The notes: generated from the letters alone by a model not told the origin. 64,000 bases of DNA from Pseudaeromonas aegiceratis (GCF_046254905.1 NZ_CP158016.1:1364001-1428000), one strand, 5' to 3'. Counted from the first letter of the stretch, positions 24,003 through 34,517 are shown. A program made the numbers and translations.

Positions 24003-25601
24003 ATGAGGGTGTTTAATCGGCCAGTGGCGTGGGGCGGCGAGGCCTGGCTCTGGCATTGCCTGCGGGTAAGAGGACGCTGGCTGGCCGCTTGTCTGTTGCT
24101 GCTGTTATTGCTGCAGCTTGGCATGACCTGGTGGCATCGGCAGCGTCTGGATCTGGAAGCCGGGCAGGTGATGGCCGAGGGGCTGGCGGTGGCGCAGCAG
24201 TTGGGGGCCAGCCTGGAGCGCCTGGCCCAGTCGGAGGCCCCTCCCTGCAGCATGGAAGACTATGCGCTGATGGCGCAGATCCTGCGGGACTACCAGTACA
24301 CCGCCGATATTGGTCGTACCGTGGGTGATCGCCTGCTCTGCACGGCCTTGCGCGGGCAGCTTGCTGTGCCCATTGCGTTGCCGGCCCCCGACTTTCGCCT
24401 GGCCAATGGCTTTTCCTTTCTCACGGCCCACCGCCTGGCCCCCCGGGATCCCATCCCCCTGGATCTGACCCTGTATCGGGGTGGGGTAGCCTTCACACCG
24501 CCCCTCTCCTTTGACAGTAGTTATCTCGCGCCGGAACACAGCTTCTATCTGCTGGATGGCCAGCTGCGTTACCTGTTCCGCATCCTGGGCAAGGCCCCGG
24601 CCGAGGGCGGGGCCCCCGCGGTTAACTGGTTTACCGGTCTGCGGCGCTGCAGTGCCGATGGCATCCTGTGTGTCGTGGCGCAGGATCGGCAGCCCTGGCT
24701 CTATCAGCAACCCTATGGCGTCGCTGTGCTGGGGCTGGTGGTGCTCGGCCTGGGGTGGGGCTGTCTGTGTGGCCTCCCTGTCATACCGTCGCAGCGGCGA
24801 CTGCGCGTCCAGGCGTTGCGGCGCGCCATCTTTCAGCAACAAATCCAGGTGTGGTATCAGCCACAAATCCAGATGGCAACTGGCAAGGTGACGGGCTTCG
24901 AGGCGCTGAGCCGTTGGCAGTCCGACAGCCTGGGCAACGTCCCCCCCTCCGAGTTTATTCCCCTGGCGGAGCAGGCGGGTCTGATCCATCCCCTGACGCT
25001 GCATGTCCTCAAGCAGGCGGTGGATCAGTGTGCCGTCCTGCTGCGTCGCCATCGGTCGCTGACCTTGAGCATCAATCTGGTGCTGGGGCCGGCGTTGACG
25101 GCGGAATTTTTCGACAAGGTGCGAAAACGGGTGCTGTCACGGGGGGGTCGCTGTGAGCAGCTGGTGTTTGAAATCACCGAAACCTCCGCCGTCGGCTTTG
25201 CCAACATCCAGGTCGTCTGCGATGCCATCAAACGCAGTGGTTTCCGGCTGTCGCTGGACGATTTCGGCACGGGGTTTTCCAATCTCTCCTGGCTGAGCCA
25301 TCTGCATGCCGACGAGATCAAGATCGACAAGATGTTTATCCAGGCCCTGGGCGAGGAGGGGGTGGCCGGCAGGACCGCCGATATGCTGCTCTCCTTGACC
25401 GCCAGCCTGCCCTCGGTGGCCATTGTGCTGGAAGGGGTGGAGACCCAGGCGCAGGTTGAGCGGCTAACGGCGAGGGGGCGGCACTGGATTGCCCAGGGCT
25501 GGTATTATGCCAAGGCCATGCGCTCTGCCGAGCTGGCTGGCTACATAGCGCAGCATGGGGTGGCGGAGGGGGTGACGAGGGCGTCGGTGGTCTGCGGCTA
25601 G
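24003..25601 (+). CDS. Membrane c-di-GMP phosphodiesterase, EAL with CSS-like periplasmic sensor
   Basis: Hydrolyses cyclic di-GMP to pGpG. It has 532 aa. A transmembrane helix (about 25-40, WLAACLLLLLLLQLGMTWW), a periplasmic domain of about 200 residues with a CSM variant of the CSS motif (APPCSMEDYALM) and further cysteines (LLCTALRG, RRCSADGILC), a second helix (VAVLGLVVLGLGWGCLCGL), then a cytoplasmic EAL domain. Catalytic residues are complete: FEALSRW, SINLVLG, FEITETS, LDDFGTGFSNLS, EIKIDK, LEGVET and QGWYYAKA, so it should be active. CSS domains sense periplasmic thiol redox state in the E. coli Pde family. The start ATG follows AAGGAGCCAGC. It converges on and abuts the cupin gene. 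Confidence 0.9.
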   Translation: MRVFNRPVAWGGEAWLWHCLRVRGRWLAACLLLLLLLQLGMTWWHRQRLDLEAGQVMAEGLAVAQQLGASLERLAQSEAPPCSMEDYALMAQILRDYQYTADIGRTVGDRLLCTALRGQLAVPIALPAPDFRLANGFSFLTAHRLAPRDPIPLDLTLYRGGVAFTPPLSFDSSYLAPEHSFYLLDGQLRYLFRILGKAPAEGGAPAVNWFTGLRRCSADGILCVVAQDRQPWLYQQPYGVAVLGLVVLGLGWGCLCGLPVIPSQRRLRVQALRRAIFQQQIQVWYQPQIQMATGKVTGFEALSRWQSDSLGNVPPSEFIPLAEQAGLIHPLTLHVLKQAVDQCAVLLRRHRSLTLSINLVLGPALTAEFFDKVRKRVLSRGGRCEQLVFEITETSAVGFANIQVVCDAIKRSGFRLSLDDFGTGFSNLSWLSHLHADEIKIDKMFIQALGEEGVAGRTADMLLSLTASLPSVAIVLEGVETQAQVERLTARGRHWIAQGWYYAKAMRSAELAGYIAQHGVAEGVTRASVVCG

Positions 25602-26071
25602 CCCGCCAGGCGGGACAGATAGGCGGCCACCTGCGGGCTGCCTTCGGCCGGAGCCCAGGGGGCGAACTCCACGTAACGTTCCGGCAGATAGGGACCGGGT
25701 TTGATCTCCAGCAACAGGCAGGGGGTCGGGCAGTAGAGGCTGTGCCAGCGCTGGGCCGGCACCTCCGCCAGGGCCAGACCCGTGCCCCCCAGCCGGTGAC
25801 GGGACTCGAGCTGGCCTGTCTCGTCGAACAGCAACAGCTCCAGCTCGCCCCGCAAGGGCAGCAGCATCTCCCAGGGCACCGCCGCCGGGTGGCGGTGGGG
25901 GCGAAAGTAGCTGTGGGGCGCCACGGCGATCAGCAGGCGCTGCACCACCTCGGCATGGCTTTGGTGCAGCAGCCGATGGGCCCGGCGCCGTGGGGCACTT
26001 TCCGCCTGCTGGGCCAGCTCGGTCAGCTGGGCAGGGGTGATCGCCTGCAACAGGCTGTCGGTCATCGACAT
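25598..26071 (-). CDS. WbuC-family cupin protein
   Basis: 157 aa. A single cupin barrel with the metal-binding pattern FRPHRHPAAVPWEMLLPLRGELELL and a later RWHSLYCP, typical of the WbuC family (cupin-fold metalloprotein, biochemical role unproven; in E. coli linked to O-antigen gene clusters). Here it is not in a polysaccharide cluster but follows the HlyU-family gene by 3 bp in a short minus-strand run nrdG-hlyU-wbuC. Its stop codon overlaps that of the convergent EAL gene by 4 bp. No terminator is visible. Confidence 0.8.
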   Translation of the reverse strand: MSMTDSLLQAITPAQLTELAQQAESAPRRRAHRLLHQSHAEVVQRLLIAVAPHSYFRPHRHPAAVPWEMLLPLRGELELLLFDETGQLESRHRLGGTGLALAEVPAQRWHSLYCPTPCLLLEIKPGPYLPERYVEFAPWAPAEGSPQVAAYLSRLAG

Positions 26072-26074
26072 CCG

Positions 26075-26383
26075 TTATTCATCATCCCGCTTGGGTGGGG
26101 CAAACAGCTCGTCGCCCACCTGATCGATCAGCCGCTTGGCCTTGTCCACCATCAGCTCTTCGGCCTGCTGGGCGCTGGGCAGCAGATCGGCGCGGATAAA
26201 GGTGTGGCTCTGCAGGGTGTCGCCATTCTGGCGGGTGATGCGGCCGGCCAGGCGGAACTGGCTGCCTTCGGCCTTGGGCTCGGGGTAGATGAGATAGCCC
26301 TGATAGGCCACGGGTTCACTGGCCTGAGTGGGGGCCGGGGTGCTGGCGCCGCCAAACAGGCTGCCAAACAATTTCTTCAACAT
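26075..26383 (-). CDS. HlyU-family small protein (PF10115 type)
   Basis: 102 aa. MLKKLFGSLFGG, a short Pro/Ala linker, then VAYQGYLIYPEPKAEGSQFRLAGRI and HTFIRADLLPSAQQAEELMVDKAKRLIDQVGDELF: the conserved core of the family named after HlyU (annotated as transcriptional activator, though it lacks a helix-turn-helix and its true role is uncertain). The start codon overlaps the end of nrdG by 7 bp, and wbuC follows after 3 bp, so the three genes are probably one transcript. Confidence 0.75.
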   Translation of the reverse strand: MLKKLFGSLFGGASTPAPTQASEPVAYQGYLIYPEPKAEGSQFRLAGRITRQNGDTLQSHTFIRADLLPSAQQAEELMVDKAKRLIDQVGDELFAPPKRDDE

Positions 26384-26913
26384 GACACTGACTCCTTTTG
26401 CGAGGCGGTCAGTGTCGCCTGATCCTGACTATTGCCGCAAGCCTGACGGCGGGGGCGCTCGATGATCCGCTGATTGTGGCTGCCGCGCCAGCGCAGGGCG
26501 GGATCCGCCAGGGCCTGCTCGAAGCGGCCATCCACCAGCACATCCAGCTGTTCGACGAGCTGCCACTGGGCTTCGCTCAGCTCATCCAGCCGGTAACCGG
26601 TCCAGCACCAGATGTCCTTGCCGGGGCACTCGGCCCGCACCCGGGCCACCAGGGCCGAAACCGCCGCCAGGTTGGCCGGGTGCAGGGGATCCCCGCCGGA
26701 GAGGGACAGGCCGCGGCGCTTGATTTTGGTGTCACTGAGATCGGCGATGATGCGATCGGCCATCCCCTGGTCGAAGGGATGGCCCGAGTCCAGCCGCCAG
26801 GTGCTCTGGTTGTAGCAGCCACGGCACTGGTGCTCGCAGCCGGAGACAAACAGGGTGGCCCGGGTGCCGGGACCGTTGATCACATCGATGGGGTAGTACT
26901 GGTGATAGTGCAT
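26377..26913 (-). CDS. nrdG: Anaerobic ribonucleoside-triphosphate reductase activating protein
   Basis: Radical-SAM activase that installs the glycyl radical on NrdD. 178 aa from MHYHQYYPIDVINGPGTRATLF; AAGGA lies 8 nt upstream. The iron-sulfur motif C-x3-C-x2-C is CEHQCRGCYN, followed by the GGDP motif LSLSGGDPLHP. The C-terminal tail (after RIIERPR) is longer than in E. coli (154 aa) by a polar stretch. It is separated from nrdD by a DUF805 gene in the opposite orientation, so it needs its own promoter, for which the AT-rich 26925-26970 is the likely place. Confidence 0.95.
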   Translation of the reverse strand: MHYHQYYPIDVINGPGTRATLFVSGCEHQCRGCYNQSTWRLDSGHPFDQGMADRIIADLSDTKIKRRGLSLSGGDPLHPANLAAVSALVARVRAECPGKDIWCWTGYRLDELSEAQWQLVEQLDVLVDGRFEQALADPALRWRGSHNQRIIERPRRQACGNSQDQATLTASQKESVSC

Positions 26914-27060
26914 CAGGCGGTCCTTAACATTAGATGTTGTTGTTTTATAGCGTTTTTTTATACAACTTCTTGGCTTGCTTAACAGTGTCATATACCATTT
27001 GGCACCAAGTCCGGATGAGGCCGGGCTTCGTGTAACTCCCTATCAACAAGGAATCGTGGA

Positions 27061-27405
27061 ATGAACTGGTATCTCTCCGTATTGAAGAAGTATGTGACCT
27101 TCAGTGGTCGTGCCCGCCGCACCGAGTACTGGATGTTCACCCTCTTCAACATCATCTTCTCCATCGTCGCCGGTGTGTTGGATGTCGTGCTGGGCCTGGG
27201 CTTCATCAACCTGATCTATACCCTGGCAGTGCTGCTGCCGGCCATCGCCGTGGGGGTACGGCGTCTGCATGACACGGATCGCAGCGGCTGGTGGATGCTC
27301 ATCGGTCTCATCCCCCTCATCGGCGCCATCGTGCTGCTGGTGTTCTTCTGCCTGGAAGGGGAGAAGCAGGAGAATCGCTTCGGTGCCGATCCCAAGGCCG
27401 CCTAA
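27061..27405 (+). CDS. DUF805 membrane protein
   Basis: 114 aa with three or four membrane segments (YWMFTLFNIIFSIVAGVLDVV, INLIYTLAVLLPAIAVGV, WWMLIGLIPLIGAIVLLVFF, each read as separate helices). Family signatures are FSGRARRTEYWMF near the N-terminus and RRLHDTDRSGWW in the middle (as in E. coli YhaH/YhaI). Function of the family is unknown. It has its own ribosome site (CAAGGAATCGTGGA) and terminator and sits on the plus strand between the minus-strand genes nrdG and nrdD. Confidence 0.9.
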   Translation: MNWYLSVLKKYVTFSGRARRTEYWMFTLFNIIFSIVAGVLDVVLGLGFINLIYTLAVLLPAIAVGVRRLHDTDRSGWWMLIGLIPLIGAIVLLVFFCLEGEKQENRFGADPKAA

Positions 27406-27425
27406 GGTCTCAGAACACCGACAGA

Positions 27426-27450
27426 GGGCGCCGTTAGGCGCCCTTTTCGT
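27426..27450 (+). terminator. Terminator after the DUF805 gene
   Basis: GGGCGCC-GTTA-GGCGCCC followed by TTTTCGTTT, 20 bp after the DUF805 stop. Confidence 0.88.
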
Positions 27451-27456
27451 TTCCCG

Positions 27457-29574
<2,118 letters not shown>

Positions 29575-29923
29575 GCGTTTGACTCCTGTGAGATTGGCAA
29601 AGCGGGCGCCGCGAGCGGGCGCCACCGTGGCGGGGGGCTGACGAAAATCTGACCCATTAGACACAACATGTTGGGTCTATGTATAGCTCCTTGCCTATAT
29701 GTGGTGGCTATTAAGCACAATCACGCCGGCAAATTTATTGATCCAGCGCAGGCTTTTTGAGGGATGGGCGAAGAGTTGGCCGAAAGATGGGATCCGCTTC
29801 ATGGTTCCATTTGGACGATGTTTGCTCAGCCAAACGGTGCCGGTTTTTGGTGGCTTTGCCAGGGATGGGGCCCTGCGTGTAAGCTAGCGCCTGCCCTGGC
29901 TGCAGTCTGTGAGGAGGTTCGCC
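29575..29923. other. 349-bp divergent regulatory region between nrdD and the lysozyme-inhibitor gene
   Basis: Contains the paired NrdR boxes annotated below and promoter DNA for both directions. I see no gene with a ribosome site and no clear FNR palindrome (TTGAT-N4-ATCAA); only a TTGAT half-site near 29736. Confidence 0.5.
29661..29707 (-). promoter_or_regulatory. Paired NrdR boxes upstream of nrdD
   Basis: ACACAACATGTTGGGT (29661-29676) is a good NrdR box; a second, weaker match TGCCTATATGTGGTGG (29692-29707) starts 31 bp away, the three-turn spacing also seen before nrdA. Known NrdR control of class III genes supports the call. Confidence 0.7.
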
Positions 29924-30541
29924 TTGTTGCCTGGTTTTCGCCCCTTGATGTGGGCTTGTTGCATGCTCGTGCTGCTCACCTCTGGCCTTAGCCAGGCGGA
30001 GGAGGCCAAGCGGGTGCCCACCAAGCGCCCCCCTTCCCGTACCCATGATCCCGCCTGCCGCCTCATCAGCGATGCGGTGAACCGTACCGTGTGCGAACGC
30101 ACCGCCCTGGTGGCCATGGACCAGCAGCTCAAGGCCAAGATGCAGGAGCTCGCTGCCGTGGGCGGCGAGGCCCTGGAGCAGAACCATGAGCGCTGGTATC
30201 AGCGCCGCAACGCCTGTGCCCTGCGTCAGGACATACGCCGCTGTTTGGAGCAGGTCTACGGTGAACGGCTCATTGAGCTGGACTGGCGCTATCACAGGGA
30301 GCGCATCGTCTATCAGGGACCCATCACCTATCGCTGCCCTCAGGGGGAGCTGGCGGTGAGCTTCCTGGCCACCGAGCCGCCGGCGCTGGTGGTGCAGCAG
30401 GGCGAGCTGAGTGAGCTGGCCTTCCTGCATCCCGATGGCATGGGGGTCAATTACCGCGGCGTGGCCACCAACCTGGAAGAACAAAAGGGGGCGGCGCGCA
30501 TCCAGTGGCAGGGCCAGTGGCGCCAGTGCCAGCAGCAATAA
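29924..30541 (+). CDS. Secreted lysozyme inhibitor, probable LprI-MliC fusion
   Basis: 205 aa from a TTG start; GAGGAGG lies 6 nt upstream of it, while the GTG at 29909 has no ribosome site. A signal peptide (about 1-26, MWACCMLVLLTSGLSQA) lacks a lipobox at the cleavage site. Residues about 40-125 fit the LprI family: CRLISDAVNRTVCERTALV then MDQQLKAKM and RRNACALRQDIRRCLEQVY, with paired cysteines. The C-terminal 70 residues (ITYRCPQGELAVSFL, YRGVATNLEEQKG, WQGQWRQCQQQ) look like the MliC fold of membrane-bound C-type lysozyme inhibitors. Both halves would block lysozyme in the periplasm. Family calls are by pattern only. Confidence 0.75.
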   Translation: MLPGFRPLMWACCMLVLLTSGLSQAEEAKRVPTKRPPSRTHDPACRLISDAVNRTVCERTALVAMDQQLKAKMQELAAVGGEALEQNHERWYQRRNACALRQDIRRCLEQVYGERLIELDWRYHRERIVYQGPITYRCPQGELAVSFLATEPPALVVQQGELSELAFLHPDGMGVNYRGVATNLEEQKGAARIQWQGQWRQCQQQ

Positions 30542-30561
30542 ATCTGCCGATATAAACAAGA

Positions 30562-30593
30562 AACCCCGCTTGGCTGCGGGGTTTTTTGTTTTT
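30562..30593 (+). terminator. Strong terminator after the lysozyme-inhibitor gene
   Basis: AACCCCGC-TTGGCT-GCGGGGTT followed by TTTTGTTTTT, 20 bp past the stop and convergent to corA. Confidence 0.92.
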
Positions 30594-30611
30594 GCGCCTG
30601 ACTGTCGAGGC

Positions 30612-31559
30612 TTACAACCAGCCGCGGCGCTTGAAGAAGTAATAGGTGGCGAAGGCCGAGATCAGCATCAGGCCAATGGAGAAGGGGTAGCCGAAGGCCC
30701 AGGAGAGCTCCGGCATCCGATCGAAGTTCATGCCGTAGATGCTGGCGATCCAGGTGGGGGGCAGGAACACCACGGCTGCCACCGAGAAGATCTTGATCAC
30801 CTTGTTTTGCTGCAGGTTGGTGAAGCCCATGGCCGCTTCCAGCTGGAAGTTGATCTTGTCGAACAGGAACTGGGTGTGGGGCAGCAGTGATTCAATGTCG
30901 TGCAGCACCTCGTCGATGGCCTTCTTCTGCTTGTTGCTCAGTTGCTGGCGCACGGTGCGGCGCACGAAGCGCAGGGCGCGCCGGGTATCGTGCAGGGCCA
31001 GACGGATCTGGCTGTTGGTCTCTTCCTGCTCCATCAGCTCCTTGAGCATGTCGTAGATTTCGTCGTCATTGAGTACCTGCTCCGAGGTTTCCTCCAGGGT
31101 GGTGTAGCCATCCTCGATGAGATCCGAGAGGTACTCCACCTTGAGATCCTGCAGCTCCAGCAGCACGTCCATGGCATCGGTGATCTGCACCCTGTCATGG
31201 CGCAGGTAGTGGCGCAGCAGGCGCACCACGCCGATGTCTTCCTCGCGGAAGCTGATGAGCAGGTTGTTGCGCAGGGTGAAGGACATGTTGACGCCGCGGG
31301 TCTCACCGCCGATGCGCTGGGGGAACAGGGAGAGAATGTGCAGGCCGTCGGTGTCCCAGTAGAAACGGGCCGAGGCCTCGATCTCGTCCAACTCTTCTTC
31401 CTCGGGCACGTCTTCCAGGAACAGGCCGCTGAGCCACTCCCGCTCGTCATCGTCGGGTTTGTAGGCATCCAGCCAGATGGTGTTGGGGGGCAGGACGTCG
31501 TTGGTGGTGAGGGACACCACGTCTAGCACCTGATTGTGCAGCATGTAGGCGGTAATCAT
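30612..31559 (-). CDS. corA: Magnesium/cobalt transporter CorA
   Basis: Homopentameric Mg2+ channel. 315 aa, as in E. coli (316). A large N-terminal cytoplasmic domain rich in acidic residues (PDDDEREWLSGLFLEDVPEEEELDEIE, in parts) senses Mg2+, followed by a long stalk helix and two C-terminal membrane helices; the selectivity motif YGMNF lies between them, and the C-terminus YFFKRRGWL is the family's basic end. It is convergent to the lysozyme-inhibitor gene. No Mg2+-responsive leader is evident in the upstream 260 bp. Confidence 0.96.
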   Translation of the reverse strand: MITAYMLHNQVLDVVSLTTNDVLPPNTIWLDAYKPDDDEREWLSGLFLEDVPEEEELDEIEASARFYWDTDGLHILSLFPQRIGGETRGVNMSFTLRNNLLISFREEDIGVVRLLRHYLRHDRVQITDAMDVLLELQDLKVEYLSDLIEDGYTTLEETSEQVLNDDEIYDMLKELMEQEETNSQIRLALHDTRRALRFVRRTVRQQLSNKQKKAIDEVLHDIESLLPHTQFLFDKINFQLEAAMGFTNLQQNKVIKIFSVAAVVFLPPTWIASIYGMNFDRMPELSWAFGYPFSIGLMLISAFATYYFFKRRGWL

Positions 31560-31820
31560 TTCGTCCCCTTTTCCAACAGGTTATCGCTCAAGTGTAAACG
31601 GCCGCACTATACTCGCCCAAGGTGACAAAGTCAGGTCTGAGCCGGTGCGACCGGCGAATTATTGGGCTGGACGCCCGTCGCGGTATGCCGGGTAGTTTAA
31701 GAGAGATCACAGAATCTCTTGCTCTTATGAGTCTTGCCTATGCTATGTTAGCCACGGTCAATAGTGTACTAAATACAATGGTTTCGGTTAATGCGTCAGA
31801 AGATGTGTGAGGATGATGCC

Positions 31821-32450
31821 ATGACTGCATGCGGCAGGGAGTCACGGATCCGCCCCTTGGCCCTGTTCTTGGGCGGGCTGCTCCTGTGCGGGACGCTACA
31901 GGCGGCCGATCACTACGAAAACGTCAAGATAGAGCCCAAGACCAGCGTGAATTTCCGTTTCTACGATCTGGATGCGGCCACCCCGGCCCAGCTCACCAGC
32001 AGCATACTGCGCCAGGCCCCGGTGGGCCAGCAGGGCCGCCGGGCGGTGGGGCGCGCCATCTACAAGGTGGATTGGCAACTGGATACCAGTCAGCGCAAGG
32101 GGGCCTGTTACCTGTACGGGGTCAAGGTCAAGACCCAGGTCGACGTCCTGGTGCCCAACTGGCTGCAGCTCTCCAAGCTCAACGCCGATGCCCAGGAGCG
32201 CTGGAACGGCTTCTTGGGCAGCATGTTGGAATATGAGGCCTGGCACAAGGATCTGGTGCTCTCCGCCAGTGAGCGCATCGGCCAGGGGATCGCCGAGCTG
32301 CCCAAGGAGGCCTCCTGTCAGCTATTGCGTCAGCAGGCCGATGCCCTGGGGCGTCAGGAGCTGGACGATGCCCGTCAACAGGTGCGGCGGTACCAGAAAG
32401 AGACTGCCAACGGCAAGCATCTGGGCATGAGTCTGCCCACCGGCCTGTAG
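31821..32450 (+). CDS. Secreted DUF922-like protein with altered HExxH
   Basis: 209 aa from ATG MTACGRESRIRPLALF; GAGGA lies 7 nt upstream. Signal peptide about 1-33 (ALFLGGLLLCGTLQA). The mature part has the DUF922 layout: a Y-strand start (DHYENVKIEPK), WQLDTSQRKGACYLYGVKVKTQ with the conserved W and C, VLVPNWLQL, and WNGFLGSMLEYEAWHKDLV. DUF922 proteins are predicted Zn-dependent proteases with HExxH at this last position; here it is YEAWH, with the first histidine replaced by tyrosine, so zinc catalysis may be lost. Transcribed alone, with its own terminator. Confidence 0.75.
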   Translation: MTACGRESRIRPLALFLGGLLLCGTLQAADHYENVKIEPKTSVNFRFYDLDAATPAQLTSSILRQAPVGQQGRRAVGRAIYKVDWQLDTSQRKGACYLYGVKVKTQVDVLVPNWLQLSKLNADAQERWNGFLGSMLEYEAWHKDLVLSASERIGQGIAELPKEASCQLLRQQADALGRQELDDARQQVRRYQKETANGKHLGMSLPTGL

Positions 32451-32471
32451 GCCTATTGAATTGACCACGAC

Positions 32472-32495
32472 AAGGGGCGCATAGCGCCCCTTTTT
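32472..32495 (+). terminator. Terminator after the DUF922-like gene
   Basis: AAGGGGCGC-ATA-GCGCCCCTT followed by TTT; convergent to mnmC. Confidence 0.88.
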
Positions 32496-32519
32496 GCTGC
32501 CTGGATGAGGTTGGGCGGG

Positions 32520-34394
32520 CTAGTTGTCGGCAGAAAAGCGCTGGCTGTCGATGGCGGCCAGCAGATCCGAGGCCAAGGGGATGGGTTCGTTCAGCAGCTG
32601 TGCCGCCAGCACCTCGGCCAGCAGGGGCGCCGAACACAGGCCCCGGGCACCCAGGCCGGTGAGCAGCCACAACGGCTGCCTGGCCGTCGCCCAGGGCCCC
32701 ACTATGGGCAGGTGATCCCGCACCGTGGCCCGCACGCTCACCCTGGCTTCTTCTCCCATCTGCAGCAGCTGTGGCCATTGCTCATCGGGCAGCGCCTGCT
32801 GCAGCTTGGCGAGATTCGCTCCCTGCTCCGCGGCACTGTAATCCAGCTGGTCAAACGCCCGCTCGAAGCTGGCGCCGATGCAGTGCCCCAAGGGACCGCG
32901 GGGCGTGAGATAGCCGCCATAACACAGCACGGTATTGAGGGGCTGCAAGGGGGCTTGAGGCGCCAGATGGGTGACCTGGCCGCGCACCGCATGCATGGGC
33001 AGCCTGGCAAGACCCGGCAGCGCCGGGGTCTCATGACCGGCGGCCACCACCAAGGTGGGGGCCGGCCAGTGGCGGCCATGCTGGTCGGTCAGCCGCCAAC
33101 CCTGTTCTGCGGGTTCCACCTGCTGGATACGGCAGTCGGTGACGAGCTCCAGCCGGCCACTGGCCTGGGCGCGATCGAGCAACGCCTGGGTCAGCTGGGC
33201 CGGGCAGAGCCAGCCGCCTTGGGGATAGCGCACCGCCGAGCCCACCAGGGGCCGGCCGGCCAGGTCGTCCCGCTGCGTCGGGCTCAAAGCCTCCACCAGC
33301 TGCGCCGGGTAGCCGGCCTCGGTCAGGGCCTGCAGCTTGCGCTGGGCCTTGGCATCCTGGGCAAACTGGATGACGCCACACCAGGCGTGGTCCACCTGAT
33401 CGGAGAGCCCATCATACAGGCGACGGGCCAGGGTGAAGGCTGTGGCGTAGAACTGGCTCAGCACTGGGGCATTGGGGTTCAGCAGGGGGTAGAGGGCGCC
33501 CTGGCGGTTGCCTGAGGCGCCTTGTGCTGGCGCTGGATCGGCGCAGAGCAGCCGTACCGCCTGACCACGCCGGGTGAGGGCATCCGCCAGACAGGCCGAG
33601 GCGATGCCGCCACCTATCAGGGTAATGGTGGGCAAGGTGGGGGACGGTTCAGCCTGATCTGGCTTGTGCCCCGCCAGCATCTCCCGTTTGCTGCCGTGGC
33701 CCGGCACCTTGGCCATGGTGAAGCCAGATGCCTGCAGACCGCGGCGGACAAATCCCGCGCAGGTGAAGGTGGCCAGGGTGGCGCCGGGGCGGGCCAGGCG
33801 ATAGAGCTGATCAAACAGATTTTGCTGCCACATCTGAGGGTTCTTGCTGGGGGCAAAGCCGTCCAGAAACCAGGCGTCCACCCAGCCTGCGGCGGTTGCC
33901 GGCCAGTGCGGCAGGCTGTCATTCACATCGCCAAACCACAAATCCAGGGTCACGCGTCCCTCATCCAGGATCAGACGGTGACAGCCGGGCAGCGGCAGAG
34001 GATACTGGGCCAGTAGGGGTTCGGTCAGATCCGCCAGACTGGGCCAGGCCGTCAGGGCCCGCCGCAGATCCGCCTGACATAAAGGGTACTTCTCTGTGCT
34101 GATAAAATGCAGTCGCTGTACGGCACCATCCGGCTGCTGCTGCCGGTAGTGGCGAAAGCTCTGCCACAGTGCCAGGAAGTTGAGTCCGGTGCCGAAGCCG
34201 GTTTCTCCCACCACGAACAGGGGCCGGTCGTGCCGGGCCCAGCGTTCCGGCAGGCCATTGTGGTGGAGGAACACGTGGCGGGTCTCCTCCAGGCCGTTGT
34301 CGTTGGAGAAATAGACGTCACCGAAGGCGTCGGCCACCGGCGTACCTTGTTCGTTCCAGTGCACGCTGGCCTGGGTCAGGGAGGGGGTTGACAT
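32520..34394 (-). CDS. mnmC: Bifunctional tRNA 5-methylaminomethyl-2-thiouridine biosynthesis protein
   Basis: Completes mnm5s2U at the tRNA wobble position 34. 624 aa (E. coli 668). The N-terminal methyltransferase domain (MnmC2) has PVADAFGDVYFSNDNGLEETRHVFL and the SAM motif VVGETGFGTGLNFLALWQ; the C-terminal FAD oxidase domain (MnmC1) begins at ITLIGGGIASACLADALTRRG with the dinucleotide-binding fold. The start ATG MSTPSLTQASVHW was preferred: GAGG lies 5-6 nt upstream and it fits the family. It is divergent from fabB, the same pairing as in E. coli. Confidence 0.95.
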   Translation of the reverse strand: MSTPSLTQASVHWNEQGTPVADAFGDVYFSNDNGLEETRHVFLHHNGLPERWARHDRPLFVVGETGFGTGLNFLALWQSFRHYRQQQPDGAVQRLHFISTEKYPLCQADLRRALTAWPSLADLTEPLLAQYPLPLPGCHRLILDEGRVTLDLWFGDVNDSLPHWPATAAGWVDAWFLDGFAPSKNPQMWQQNLFDQLYRLARPGATLATFTCAGFVRRGLQASGFTMAKVPGHGSKREMLAGHKPDQAEPSPTLPTITLIGGGIASACLADALTRRGQAVRLLCADPAPAQGASGNRQGALYPLLNPNAPVLSQFYATAFTLARRLYDGLSDQVDHAWCGVIQFAQDAKAQRKLQALTEAGYPAQLVEALSPTQRDDLAGRPLVGSAVRYPQGGWLCPAQLTQALLDRAQASGRLELVTDCRIQQVEPAEQGWRLTDQHGRHWPAPTLVVAAGHETPALPGLARLPMHAVRGQVTHLAPQAPLQPLNTVLCYGGYLTPRGPLGHCIGASFERAFDQLDYSAAEQGANLAKLQQALPDEQWPQLLQMGEEARVSVRATVRDHLPIVGPWATARQPLWLLTGLGARGLCSAPLLAEVLAAQLLNEPIPLASDLLAAIDSQRFSADN

Positions 34395-34517
34395 GCTTAC
34401 CTCGGCTCGGCTCACAAAAAGCGCTGGGATTCTACGTGAAAGCAGACCAGTTGTTGAGGTCAAAAACGGTAAACTCGGCTAGGGTTTGTCCATATCTATC
34501 AACAGAGACCACATTCA

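Noticed and set aside
26925..26970. Possible NrdR boxes upstream of nrdG
   Set aside because: One weak match (TAACATTAGATGTTGT) has no convincing partner at 30-31 bp.
29736..29745. FNR site upstream of nrdD
   Set aside because: Only a TTGAT half is present, without the ATCAA partner.
31700..31721. AGAGAT-CACAGA-ATCTCT inverted repeat upstream of the DUF922-like gene
   Set aside because: Arms are only 6 bp and there is no matching known operator; it could occur by chance.
34444..34452. FadR-like half-site upstream of fabB
   Set aside because: Only AGACCAGTT is present; the second half does not match, so it is not annotated as a site.
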